A stretch of 64,000 nt of DNA from Nocardiopsis mwathae (lineage in GTDB: Bacteria; Actinomycetota; Actinomycetes; Streptosporangiales; Streptosporangiaceae). The stretch lies in NCBI RefSeq assembly GCF_014201195.1, contig NZ_JACHDS010000001.1, positions 496,001-560,000 on the forward strand, given 5' to 3'. The position numbers and the translations under genes are program-made. The notes below the pieces were generated by a model. It saw only the letters and a list, made by a program, of their open reading frames with translations, did no database searches and had not been told where the DNA came from. This document shows, piece after piece, positions 20,381-28,498 of this stretch (the first letter of the stretch is position 1; each line of letters opens with the position of its first letter).

Positions 20381-20549
20381 GATGGCCCTTCTGACAGGCG
20401 CCCACCCCGCGGGGTGCCGGGGGCGGGCGCGAATGGTGCGAAGTACCGTGCAGCCTGTCAGGTCGGGATACCGCGGATCAAGGTGAGCCACACGTACTTG
20501 CCACAATCAGCCAGACCCCTTACGTAGCGGGAGGTTCATGTGGTGTTAT

Positions 20550-20615
20550 GGACGATTCACACCTGATCGTCCGGTCCATCGGGATGCGATCCACCCGGGT
20601 CGGCCGTGGCCGACC
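20550..20615 (-). terminator. Two small hairpins after nucS
   Basis: GGTCGGCC/GGCCGACC (20598-20615, 2-nt loop) and GGACGAT/ATCGTCC (20550-20572, 9-nt loop) lie just past the nucS stop on the minus strand. They are likely to end its transcript. The rest of the 254-bp gap holds the peptidase promoter region, in which no clear hexamers were found. Confidence 0.4.
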
Positions 20616-20634
20616 GCGACCGTCGGCGCGGTCG

Positions 20635-21312
20635 TCAGAACAGCCGGGGCGTGTCCGGTTCGATGCCGCGCAGCTCGTCGTAGTCGAGGGTGACGCAGTC
20701 GATGCCCCGGTCGGCGGCCAGGACACGGGCCTGGGGTTTGATCTCCTGGGCGGCGAAGATGCCGTGGACCGGCTTGAGGGCCGGGTCGCGGTTGAGGAGT
20801 TCGAGGTAGCGGGTGAGCTGCTCGACGCCGTCGATGTCGCCGCGGCGCTTGAGCTCGACGGCGACGGTGGCGCCCTCGCCGTCGCGGCACAGGATGTCGA
20901 CCGGGCCGATCGCGGTGGGGTACTCGCGACGGATCAGGGTGTAGCCCTCGCCGAGGGTGGTGATGTGCTCGGCGAGCAACTCCTGCAGGTGGGCTTCGAC
21001 GCCGTCCTTCTGCAGCCCCGGGTCGACTCCGAGCTCGTGGGAGCTGTCGTGCTGGATCTCCTCGATCGTCAGCACCAGCTTCTCACCGGACTTGCCGTGC
21101 GTGACGGTCCAGACGGCGAGGCCGTCGTCGTTCTTCGCCTCGCGCACCGAGCACGGTGGGTTCATCCAGTTCAACGGCTTGAAAGCGCGGTCGTCGGCAT
21201 GGATCGACACCGATCCGTCGGCCTTCATGAGGATCAGCCGCGGGGCCATGGGCAGGTGGGCGGTGAGCCGACCGACGTAGTCGACGCTGCAACGGGCGAT
21301 AACGAGACGCAC
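20635..21312 (-). CDS. nucS: Mismatch-specific endonuclease NucS/EndoMS
   Basis: Cuts mismatched DNA and provides the non-canonical mismatch repair used by actinobacteria lacking MutS/MutL. 225 aa. The N-terminal DNA-binding/dimer part starts [16 protein letters not shown]. The C-terminal nuclease has GPVDILCRD...VAVELKRRG, the D-ExK catalytic core. The protein ends DTPRLF, resembling the clamp-binding peptide through which NucS contacts the beta clamp. GTG 21312 lacks a Shine-Dalgarno; TAGCGT (21326-21321, minus strand) lies 8 nt upstream. Syntenic with Rv1321. Confidence 0.95.
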   Translation of the reverse strand: MRLVIARCSVDYVGRLTAHLPMAPRLILMKADGSVSIHADDRAFKPLNWMNPPCSVREAKNDDGLAVWTVTHGKSGEKLVLTIEEIQHDSSHELGVDPGLQKDGVEAHLQELLAEHITTLGEGYTLIRREYPTAIGPVDILCRDGEGATVAVELKRRGDIDGVEQLTRYLELLNRDPALKPVHGIFAAQEIKPQARVLAADRGIDCVTLDYDELRGIEPDTPRLF

Positions 21313-21416
21313 GGGACGTCACGCTACCGGCAGCGCGGCACCGGTTCGGCCGGAATCGGGGAACGGAGGGGCGACGGATCGGGTGGATTTCGCGGCAGGG
21401 GTGGCATTGAGTGCGA

Positions 21417-21433
21417 ATGAAAACTATTTTCAT
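21417..21433. promoter_or_regulatory. Zur-box-like palindrome
   Basis: ATGAAAACTATTTTCAT is a perfect 7-3-7 inverted repeat and an AT-rich island in GC-rich DNA. It closely resembles the actinobacterial Zur operator (TGAAAATGATTTTCA type). It lies 168 bp upstream of the 128-aa gene at 21602 and about 105 bp upstream of nucS on the other side. Zinc control of either is inference. Confidence 0.5.
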
Positions 21434-21601
21434 ATCGCGCAGAGGGTTAGCAAGCTGTGGCCCTCGTGTCCCGTGACGTCCCCGCGTACCGGGACCTACC
21501 GTCACAGGACGCACACGGAGCCCTCAGGGGCCCGGCGACACCGCCGTCGCCGCCACCGCGGGTTCCGCGGCGTCCTGCCACCGAGAGATTGAAGGACCCA
21601 C

Positions 21602-21988
21602 ATGTCGCTCACGGTCTCACCGGAACTGCTCGACAAGGCTCAGCGGGGCCCCATCGACGACGCCGACTTCATCGACTGCATCCGCACCTCCCTGCCCTAC
21701 GCCTGGGGCGTGATCAGCGGCCTCGCCGAGCGGGCGGCGGCCGACGGCGGCGAGTACGCGGCCAACGAGGTCCCCCCGCCCGGCGAGGCCGAGCGCGGCC
21801 AGCTCCTTCGCCTGGTCGCGAGCGACGCCATGCGCGCCGCCGTCGAGCGCCACTTCGGGATGCGGCTGGCCTTCCAGAACTGCCACAAGGTGGCGCTGTT
21901 CCGCGGAGACGCCGACGCCGCCCACGCGGACTTCGTGACCCCGCGCGCGCAACTCCTCAACCAGTCCCCGGAGTTCGTCGACTGCTAA
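21602..21988 (+). CDS. Conserved actinobacterial protein, SCO5389-like
   Basis: 128-aa soluble protein without signal peptide or membrane segment. It reads as a family conserved across streptomycetes and relatives (remembered as SCO5389-like): MSLTVSPELLDKAQRG, then FIDCIRTSLPYAWGVIS, RLAFQNCHKVALF and LNQSPEFVDC. The Cys residues in the last two blocks are part of the conserved pattern. ATG 21602 has GAAGGA 7 nt upstream. Function unknown. A Zur-like box lies 168 bp upstream. The stop codon TAA overlaps the end of a MITE-like repeat. Confidence 0.8.
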   Translation: MSLTVSPELLDKAQRGPIDDADFIDCIRTSLPYAWGVISGLAERAAADGGEYAANEVPPPGEAERGQLLRLVASDAMRAAVERHFGMRLAFQNCHKVALFRGDADAAHADFVTPRAQLLNQSPEFVDC

Positions 21989-22149
21989 GGCGTGTTCGGC
22001 GGATCATTCCCGGCTCGCGGCCACCGGAACGACGCTCGCTGCGCCGCTTCACTCGCCGAGCCGAACTGGATCGACTTCGTGGAGCGGCCTGCGAGCGCCG
22101 CCCCGGACGGCCGCTCGCTCACCGGAGAGCATCCGCCGAACACGCCCTA
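21986..22149. mobile_element. MITE-like inverted-repeat element, copy A
   Basis: A 160-bp element (21988-22147) with perfect 16-bp terminal inverted repeats GGCGTGTTCGGCGGAT (21989-22004 and 22131-22146), flanked by TA on both sides. The left TA is part of the upstream TAA stop. A related, shorter copy in the opposite orientation lies at 44636-44730. It carries no transposase, so it would need one in trans. TA flanks suggest an IS630/Tc1-like mechanism, by inference. Confidence 0.7.
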
Positions 22150-22196
22150 GCCGCCCCGGCCCTTCGCCGCGATCGACGAGGGGCCGACGGCCGCCG

Positions 22197-23201
22197 TCAG
22201 CTCAGGGCGGCCCGGACCTTCGGCAGCACCTCGGCGCCCAGCCGCCGGATGTTGCGCAGCACCGCCCGCGGGTCGCCCGCCCCCTCCACCAGCAGGATGA
22301 GCTCTTCGGCGCCGGTGATGCGGGCCTGCTCGGTCAGTCGCGCCACGCAGTCGTCCGGCGACCCCACCGCGTGCGTGTCGGCCAGGAACTCCGCGTACCG
22401 CTCAGGGTCCCGCTGGGGCCGCTGCCGTCCGTCGAGCGGCTGGTAGCTCGCCAGCCCCGGCCGCAGCCAGCGCGGCAGCGACCCCAGCAGGACGTCGCGC
22501 GCCTCCTCCCGGGTGTCGGCCACCTGCGCGACCCCTGTCACCACGTGCCCGGCGACGGGCGCATCCGCGTGCGACGCGTGCTCGCGCAGCAGTTCGGCCT
22601 GCTCCTCGGCGGTCAGGTCCATCCCGAGCAGGAGCGGCAGGCCCATCCGCGCCGCGAGCTCCAGGGTGCGCCCCGACGACGCCGCCACGGTCACGTCGAG
22701 GTGCGGTCGGCTCCGCGGCCCCGGGACGATCTCGACCTCGCGGAACCCGAACGTCGCCCCGTCCGCACGCATCCGGCCCCCGCGCAGCGCCGTCATCAGC
22801 ACGTCCAGCGACTCGGCGAAGCCGTTCTCATAGCGGTCCAGCCCCGTCCCGAACACCTCCAGGTCGATCCAGGGTCCGCCGCGCCCCACCCCCAGCCGGA
22901 ACCGCCCGCCGGACACCTGGTCCAGCAGGTTCGCCTGCTCGGCGAGGTCCACCGGGTGCCGGGTGCTCAGGACGCTCACCGCCGTGCCCACATGCATGCG
23001 GGAGGTCCGGCCGAGGACGAACCCGGCCAGTGTCGCGGCCGACGGGCAGATCCCATAGGACATGAAGTGGTGCTCGGCGAACCACACGCCGTCGAAGCCG
23101 GCCTCCTCGGCGGCGACGGCGGCGTCCAGCGTCGACTCCAGCACCCCGGTGTGGTCCCGGCCGGGGAACTGGGCGGCCGGGAGGAACGCTCCGATACGCA
23201 T
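22197..23201 (-). CDS. LLM-class flavin-dependent oxidoreductase (luciferase-like monooxygenase)
   Basis: Single-domain TIM-barrel flavoenzyme, 334 aa, probably using FMN or F420; the substrate cannot be told. MRIGAFLPAAQFPGRDH starts the barrel, GFDGVWFAEHHFMSYG is the characteristic luciferase-family strand-helix, and GRFRLGVGRGGP is the phosphate-binding region. The start at 23201 fits the family N-terminus; the open frame upstream is Arg-rich non-coding sequence. It is divergent from the dehydrogenase at 23342, with a 140-bp shared promoter region. Confidence 0.88.
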   Translation of the reverse strand: MRIGAFLPAAQFPGRDHTGVLESTLDAAVAAEEAGFDGVWFAEHHFMSYGICPSAATLAGFVLGRTSRMHVGTAVSVLSTRHPVDLAEQANLLDQVSGGRFRLGVGRGGPWIDLEVFGTGLDRYENGFAESLDVLMTALRGGRMRADGATFGFREVEIVPGPRSRPHLDVTVAASSGRTLELAARMGLPLLLGMDLTAEEQAELLREHASHADAPVAGHVVTGVAQVADTREEARDVLLGSLPRWLRPGLASYQPLDGRQRPQRDPERYAEFLADTHAVGSPDDCVARLTEQARITGAEELILLVEGAGDPRAVLRNIRRLGAEVLPKVRAALS

Positions 23202-23341
23202 GCTGGCATTCTGGTGGCGACACCGCCGCCTCGTCGCGCGAACGAGCGGATTCCTCCCCTCGACGGCCGACATTTCTGGACGAGAGCGCGACAAGTACCC
23301 GCCGGTAACGAGCGCATCGGGCACCCCGTAAGGTGAGTCAC

Positions 23342-24586
23342 ATGGTGCAGGAATTCAAGAAGGTCGGAGTGGTCGGGCTCGGAACCATGGGCGCCGGCAT
23401 CGTCGAGGTGTTCGCCCGGGCCGGCTTCGCGGTCACCGGGGTGGAGATCGACGACGCCGCGCTCGACCGGGGCCGCGGCCACCTGGAGAAGTCGCTCGGC
23501 AAGGCGCTGGGCAAGGGGAAGATCACCGAGGAGGAGCACGGTGCCATCCTCGCCCGCCTGACGTTCACCACGTCGCGTGAGGACCTGCGCGACGCCGACT
23601 TCGTCGTCGAGGCGGTCCCCGAGCGCATGGACATCAAGCGGGACGTCTTCGCCGACCTCGACCGGATCTGCCCGCCGGGCACGATCCTGGCCACCAACAC
23701 CTCGTCCCTGTCGGTCACCGAGATCGCCGCCCTGACCACCCGCCCGGACAAGGTCGTGGGGCTGCACTTCTTCAACCCGGCGCCGGTGATGAAGCTGGCC
23801 GAGGTGGTCGGCACCGTGCTGACCGCGCCGGGCACGATCCAGATCGCCACCGAGGTCGCCAAGCGCATCGGCAAGACCCCCGTGACGGTCTCCGACCGGG
23901 CCGGGTTCGTCGCCAACGCGCTGCTCGTCCCCTACATCAACGACGCCGTCAAAGCCTACGAGCGCAAGTACGCCTCCCGTGAGGAGATCGACGCGTCGGT
24001 GACCGCGGCCGCCGGGCTCCCCATGGGCCCGCTGGCCCTGGCCGACCTCGTCGGCCTGGACGTCTGCCTGGCCGTCATGGACGTGCTGTGGGACGAGTTC
24101 CGCGAGCAGCGCTACGTCGCCGCCCCGCTGCTGCGCCGCATGGTCGCCGCCGGGCTGCTCGGCCGCAAGAGCGGGCGCGGGTTCTACGACCACTCCGGTG
24201 CCGAGGACCCCGCCGAGGAGGTCCCGCAGGGCCCCATCGCGACCAAGCTGCGCGACGCCGCGGACAAGGCGAGCCCGAGCCTGAGCGGGCTGCTGCTCGC
24301 CCCGCACATCAACGACGCCATGACGATGATCGCGCAGGGCTACGCGAGTGCCGAGGACGTCGACACCGCCATGCGCTTCGGTTGCGGTTATCCCAAGGGG
24401 CCGGTGGAGCTGCTGGAGGAGATCGGCGTCGAGCGGGTCGCCGAGGACTACTTCCACTGCATCAACGGCGGACTGATCCCCTTCGCCATGGTCTGCGGCC
24501 TGATCCTCGACCGGCTGCCCGAGGTCGACGAGGACTGCGCGGACGGGGAGTGCTGCGGGGGCCCCGAGCATCCCACCGCCTCCTGA
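23342..24586 (+). CDS. 3-hydroxybutyryl/3-hydroxyacyl-CoA dehydrogenase
   Basis: NAD-dependent oxidation of 3-hydroxyacyl-CoA to 3-ketoacyl-CoA. 414 aa, with an N-terminal Rossmann domain (VGVVGLGTMGAGI), FVVEAVPERMDIK, the HFFNPAPVMKLAEVV block carrying the catalytic His, and two C-terminal 3HCDH helical domains instead of one. The last 15 residues are acidic and Cys-rich (DCADGECCGG), unusual for the family and possibly metal-binding. ATG 23342 has TAAGGT 7 nt upstream (leaderless) or AAGG as a Shine-Dalgarno; GTG 23333 is less likely. Works with the thiolase at 30823 in acetoacetyl-CoA/butyrate metabolism, by inference. Confidence 0.93.
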   Translation: MVQEFKKVGVVGLGTMGAGIVEVFARAGFAVTGVEIDDAALDRGRGHLEKSLGKALGKGKITEEEHGAILARLTFTTSREDLRDADFVVEAVPERMDIKRDVFADLDRICPPGTILATNTSSLSVTEIAALTTRPDKVVGLHFFNPAPVMKLAEVVGTVLTAPGTIQIATEVAKRIGKTPVTVSDRAGFVANALLVPYINDAVKAYERKYASREEIDASVTAAAGLPMGPLALADLVGLDVCLAVMDVLWDEFREQRYVAAPLLRRMVAAGLLGRKSGRGFYDHSGAEDPAEEVPQGPIATKLRDAADKASPSLSGLLLAPHINDAMTMIAQGYASAEDVDTAMRFGCGYPKGPVELLEEIGVERVAEDYFHCINGGLIPFAMVCGLILDRLPEVDEDCADGECCGGPEHPTAS

Positions 24587-24682
24587 GGCCTGCCGGTCCC
24601 GGGGCCGGGAGGGCCTGCCGTCACCGTCGCTCGCGATGCGGCCCGTGAACGGCCGACCCTTCCGCCCCCCTACCCTGGAAAC

Positions 24683-24997
24683 GTGAGTCCGCGCCGTAAC
24701 AGCCCCCGCCGCAAGGAGCGCCTCGTCCAGCCGCCCGACGAGGACGCGCTGGTGCTGCGCATCACCGGCGGCCAGCGCCGGGAGACCGGAGCCGACGGCG
24801 AGTGGGTGATCCGACGCGTCAGCGGCGCCGCCGCGGCCAAGACCTACCGCTGCCCGGGCTGCTACCAGGAGATCCCCGTCGGGATGCCGCACGTGGTGGC
24901 ATGGCGGCCCTACGGCGACGGTGCGGACCGCCGCCACTGGCACTCCTCGTGCTGGGAGCGGCGCGCCCACCGCGGGGTCCGGCCGCCACGGCGCTGA
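24683..24997 (+). CDS. Small zinc-ribbon-like protein
   Basis: 104 aa, basic at both ends (MSPRRNSPRRKER, RRAHRGVRPPRR). The centre has CPGCYQEIPVGMPHVVAW then RRHWHSSCW: CxxC plus H/C ligands, compatible with one zinc site. Homologues in streptomycetes are often labelled ATP/GTP-binding, but no P-loop is seen. GTG 24683 has no Shine-Dalgarno; TACCCT (24671-24676) lies 6 nt upstream, so a leaderless mRNA is likely. Function unknown. Confidence 0.8.
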   Translation: MSPRRNSPRRKERLVQPPDEDALVLRITGGQRRETGADGEWVIRRVSGAAAAKTYRCPGCYQEIPVGMPHVVAWRPYGDGADRRHWHSSCWERRAHRGVRPPRR

Positions 24998-25075
24998 GCT
25001 GCGGCGGTTCCGCCCACCCACGCCGGTCTCCGCCCCGACCGCCAGGCCCGTTCTCCCGTTCGACATCGAGGACCC

Positions 25076-25813
25076 ATGGACATTCGCGCCGCCACGGTGC
25101 TGCCCGCCGACCGCCGCCCCATCACCCTGCACACCGCCGACGGCCTGGAGCTCGTCGGCGAGCTGGCGCTGCCGGAGTCCGGTGCTCCGGTGGCGACCCT
25201 GGTCTGCCTGCACCCGCTGCCGACGGCCGAAGGCATGATGGACAGCCACGTGCTGCGCAAGGCCTCCTTCCGGTTGCCGGCCCTGGCCGACGTGGCAGTG
25301 CTGCGGTTCAACACGCGCGGCACCACCTCTCGGCACGGGACGAGCCAGGGCACGTTCGGGGACGGCGAGACCGAGCGCTACGACGTCGCCGCCGCGATCG
25401 AGTTCGTCGAGTTCGAGGGCCTGCCCCGGCCGTGGCTGCTGGGCTGGTCGTTCGGTACGGAGCTCGCGCTCAAGTGGGGCTGCGACCCGGAGGTGGAGGG
25501 CGCCATCCTGCTGTCGCCGCCGCTGCACCGCGCGCAGGACAAGGACCTGGACGCGTGGGCGGAGTTCGGCCGCCCGCTGGTGGCGCTCGTCCCCGAGTTC
25601 GACGACTACCTGCGCCCGGCCGAGGCGCGCGAGCGCTTCTCCCGCGTCCCGCAGGCCGAGGTCGTCGGTGTGGACAATGCCAAGCACCTGTGGGTGGGTG
25701 AACCCTACGTCCGCAGGGTGCTGGACGAGATCGTCGGACGCGTCGCGCCGAAGGCCCACCCGCTGCCGACCGAGTGGGACGGCCCGGCCGAGCGCGACAG
25801 CGGTACGGCCTGA
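25076..25813 (+). CDS. Alpha/beta-hydrolase
   Basis: 245-aa alpha/beta-hydrolase fold protein. The nucleophile elbow is GWSFGTE (Ser in GxSxG), the oxyanion region is CLHPLPTAEGMMDSHVL, LRFNTRGTTSRHGTSQGTFGDGETE follows the typical third strand, and PEFDDYLRP and NAKHLWVGEP supply likely Asp and His. The substrate is not deducible. ATG 25076, with GAGGA 5-9 nt upstream. 78 bp after the zinc-ribbon gene, possibly co-transcribed. Confidence 0.85.
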   Translation: MDIRAATVLPADRRPITLHTADGLELVGELALPESGAPVATLVCLHPLPTAEGMMDSHVLRKASFRLPALADVAVLRFNTRGTTSRHGTSQGTFGDGETERYDVAAAIEFVEFEGLPRPWLLGWSFGTELALKWGCDPEVEGAILLSPPLHRAQDKDLDAWAEFGRPLVALVPEFDDYLRPAEARERFSRVPQAEVVGVDNAKHLWVGEPYVRRVLDEIVGRVAPKAHPLPTEWDGPAERDSGTA

Positions 25814-25950
25814 GAAGGCGGTACGGCGTCCCTGGAATGCGGTCGGAGCGTCTGACCGGAATCGGACGCAGCTGACCTGCGGGTGCGCCGAATCGCGGCC
25901 GAGCGGCCGACAGAGGCCGCAGTTCGGAGAAAAATGTTGAAGATTACACC

Positions 25951-25986
25951 AATCACCCTGGGGGCGGCATCGCCTCCGGGGTGATT
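25951..25986. terminator. Hairpin in the 334-bp gap before the acetate-uptake genes
   Basis: AATCACCCTGGGGG (25951-25964) pairs with CCTCCGGGGTGATT (25973-25986), 14 bp with two G-U pairs and an 8-nt loop. It probably ends the hydrolase transcript. The remainder of 25814-26147 is AT-richer than its surroundings near 25930-26040 and must hold the actP promoter, but no confident hexamers were found. Confidence 0.5.
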
Positions 25987-26147
25987 CATGTATGCCGTCC
26001 AAACGCTGGTATGTGATCCGAAACACCTCTACCTTGCTTGTGGGAGCGCGACGGTCCACCGCCCTTGCTCACGCACCGCATCCGGGCCGTCGCGCTGCCG
26101 ACCGCACCGACCACGGGATCACAGTCGTCACGAGGGGTCACAGAACC

Positions 26148-26576
26148 ATGGACGATCCGCAGCGAGGATCACCCGGCCACGACACGACGGGGGAACGGGA
26201 CACCAGCGCCAGAACGGTGGCCATGGGCACCGATCCGCGCTTCGTGGAGCTCAAACGGCGCCTGAAGGTCTTCGTCTTCCCGATGAGCATCGCCTTCTTC
26301 GCCTGGTACCTGCTCTACGTCCTGATGTCCGCCTTCGCCCGCGACACCATGGCGATCGTCCTGTTCGGGTCGGTCAACGTCGCCCTGGTGTTCGGGCTCC
26401 TCCAGTTCGCCACCACCTTCGGCATCGCCTTCCTCTACGCCCGCTATGCGGCGCGCCGCCTCGATCCGCTCGCCGAGGAACTCCGCGCAGAGCTCAGCGG
26501 CGCCGCCGACGACCGGGCCACCGTGGAAGCGGGCGTGGCGGTCGGCGGCTCCGGGGGCAAGGCGGTGAACGAATGA
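26148..26576 (+). CDS. DUF485 inner-membrane protein, partner of ActP
   Basis: 142 aa. A hydrophilic N-terminus, then DPRFVELKRRLKVFVFPMSIAFFAWYLLYV, the DUF485 signature, two transmembrane helices, and a soluble tail. DUF485 (YjcH) proteins are encoded directly before acetate/solute symporters and are thought to assist them. ATG 26148, with GAGGGG about 10 nt upstream. Its stop overlaps the actP start (ATGA at 26573-26576). Confidence 0.9.
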   Translation: MDDPQRGSPGHDTTGERDTSARTVAMGTDPRFVELKRRLKVFVFPMSIAFFAWYLLYVLMSAFARDTMAIVLFGSVNVALVFGLLQFATTFGIAFLYARYAARRLDPLAEELRAELSGAADDRATVEAGVAVGGSGGKAVNE

Positions 26577-28294
26577 CCGCAGTCCCCATCACCGCGATGA
26601 GCGCGGCGGCCACGACCGGGGCCATCGGGAGCGGCAGCGAACGCCTGGCCACGATGGCCCTCTTCGTCCTTCTCGTCGGGGCCACCCTGGGCATCACCCT
26701 GTGGGCCAACCGGCGCACCCGGTCGGCCACCGACTTCTACGCCGGCGGCCGCGGCTTCTCCGGGTTGCAGAACGGCATGGCCATCGGCAGCGACTACATG
26801 TCCGCCGCGTCGTTCCTCGGCATCGCCGGGATGATCGCGCTGTTCGGCTACGACGGTTTCCTCTACTCCATCGGATTCCTGGTGGCGTGGCTGGTCGCCC
26901 TCCTGCTCGTCGCCGAGCTCCTGCGCAACTCCGGGCGCTTCACCGTCGCCGACGCGATGTCCTACCGGATGCGGCAGCGCCCCGTGCGCACCGCCGCGGC
27001 CGTCTCCACCGTCACCGTGTCCATCTTCTATCTGCTCGCCCAGATGGTGGGCGCGGGCGCGCTGATCGCACTGCTCCTCGGAATCCAGGAGGGGGAGACC
27101 TTCCTCGGCCTGGACGCCGATGCCGCCAAGGTCGCCGGCATCGTCGTCGTCGGCCTGCTGATGACGGTGTACGTGACCCTCGGCGGTATGAAAGGCACCA
27201 CCTGGGTGCAGATCATCAAGGCCGGCGTGCTCATGGGCGGCGCCGCACTGCTGACGGTGCTGGTCCTGGCCTCCTACGCGTTCGACTTCGGCGCGCTGAT
27301 GGGTGACGCGGCCCGTGCCAGCGGTCAGGGGCAGGCGTTCCTCGAACCCGGCCTGCGCTACGGCGTCGAGGTGGACGGCGACGCGTGGGCGACCCTGTGG
27401 AACAAGCTCGATCTCATCAGCCTCGGCATCGCCCTGGTCCTGGGCACGGCCGGACTCCCGCACATCCTCATCCGCTTCTACACCGTGCCCGATTCCAAGG
27501 CCGCCCGCACCTCGGTCAACTGGGCGATCGTGCTGATCGGCGCTTTCTACCTGATGACGCTGGTGCTGGGTTTCGGTGCGGCCGCCATCGTCGGGCGGGA
27601 CGCCATCACCGCGCAGGACGCGGCCGGGAACACCGCCGCTCCGCAGCTCGCCCAGCAACTGGGGGTGCTGCTCGGCGGGGGAGCGGTCGGCGCGCTGCTG
27701 CTGGCGTTCATCGCCGCGGCCGCGTTCGCCGCCATCCTGTCCACGGTCGCGGGCCTGACCCTGGCCTCCTCCTCGTCACTCGCGCACGACTTCTACGCGA
27801 GCGTGCTGCGCAAAGGGCGCTCCTCGGAGCAGGAGGAGGTCCGCGTCGCCCGGATCGCCGCGCTGGGCATCGGCGTGGTCGCGATCGTCCTGGCGATCTT
27901 CGCCCAGGGGCTCAACGTCGCGTTCCTGGTGGCACTGGCGTTCGCGATCGCCGCCTCGGCCAACCTGCCGTCGCTGCTGCTCAACCTCTTCTGGAAGCGG
28001 TTCAACACGGCCGGGGCCGTCGCCGGCATCTACGGAGGGCTGATCTCGGCCGTCGGGCTGGTCTTCTTCTCCCCGGTGGTCTCCGGCAAGGTCCACCCGG
28101 AGACGGGGGAGAGCCTGTCCCTGCTCCCCGCCGGGGTCGACTTCGCCTGGTTCCCGCTGGAGAACCCCGGCCTGGTCTCCATCCCGCTCGGGCTGCTCTG
28201 CGCCGTCGTCGGCACGCTGCTGTCCAAAGAGCGCGACGACGACAGGTTCACCGAGATGGAGGTCCGCGCCGTCACCGGGGCCGGCGCGCACTGA
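26573..28294 (+). CDS. actP: Cation/acetate symporter (SSS family)
   Basis: Sodium:solute symporter for acetate and other short monocarboxylates. 573 aa with about 13-14 hydrophobic segments. The family is shown by TRSATDFYAGGRGFSGLQNGMAIGSDYMSAASFLGIAG, YVTLGGMKGTTWVQIIKAG and HILIRFYTVPDSKAARTSV. ATG 26573 overlaps the DUF485 stop; the open frame upstream is not conserved. Acetate taken up would feed acetyl-CoA metabolism, in line with thiolase and malic enzyme in the window. Confidence 0.94.
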   Translation: MTAVPITAMSAAATTGAIGSGSERLATMALFVLLVGATLGITLWANRRTRSATDFYAGGRGFSGLQNGMAIGSDYMSAASFLGIAGMIALFGYDGFLYSIGFLVAWLVALLLVAELLRNSGRFTVADAMSYRMRQRPVRTAAAVSTVTVSIFYLLAQMVGAGALIALLLGIQEGETFLGLDADAAKVAGIVVVGLLMTVYVTLGGMKGTTWVQIIKAGVLMGGAALLTVLVLASYAFDFGALMGDAARASGQGQAFLEPGLRYGVEVDGDAWATLWNKLDLISLGIALVLGTAGLPHILIRFYTVPDSKAARTSVNWAIVLIGAFYLMTLVLGFGAAAIVGRDAITAQDAAGNTAAPQLAQQLGVLLGGGAVGALLLAFIAAAAFAAILSTVAGLTLASSSSLAHDFYASVLRKGRSSEQEEVRVARIAALGIGVVAIVLAIFAQGLNVAFLVALAFAIAASANLPSLLLNLFWKRFNTAGAVAGIYGGLISAVGLVFFSPVVSGKVHPETGESLSLLPAGVDFAWFPLENPGLVSIPLGLLCAVVGTLLSKERDDDRFTEMEVRAVTGAGAH

Positions 28295-28357
28295 CGCCGA
28301 CCGGTGTCGGACCCCGCCGCGGCGGGTGCGGCGCCGCCGGATGAACGTGCCGTATGA

Positions 28358-28395
28358 CCGGAGGCCCGGCCCCACGCATGGGGCCGGGCCTCCGG
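28358..28395. terminator. actP terminator
   Basis: A perfect 17-bp stem (28358-28374 with 28379-28395) and a 4-nt loop, 63 nt after the actP stop. Convergent with filP. Confidence 0.8.
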
Positions 28396-28436
28396 CGCCG
28401 TCCGGTGGTTCCGGAGACGGCTGCGCTCGTGTCCGC

Positions 28437-28475
28437 TCCCCCTCTCCGGCACACCCGGGTGCGCGGGGAGGGGGA
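28437..28475 (-). terminator. filP terminator
   Basis: TCCCCCTCTCCG (28437-28448) pairs with CGGGGAGGGGGA (28464-28475), 12 bp with one G-U pair. It lies 23 nt past the filP stop on the minus strand. Confidence 0.6.
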
Positions 28476-28498
28476 ACACGGGACGTCCGTGGTGGCCG

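Noticed and set aside
22976-26059. Minus-strand open frame of about 1,000 codons across the dehydrogenase, zinc-ribbon and hydrolase genes
   Set aside because: Antisense shadow of three recognised plus-strand genes; no domain or start signal.
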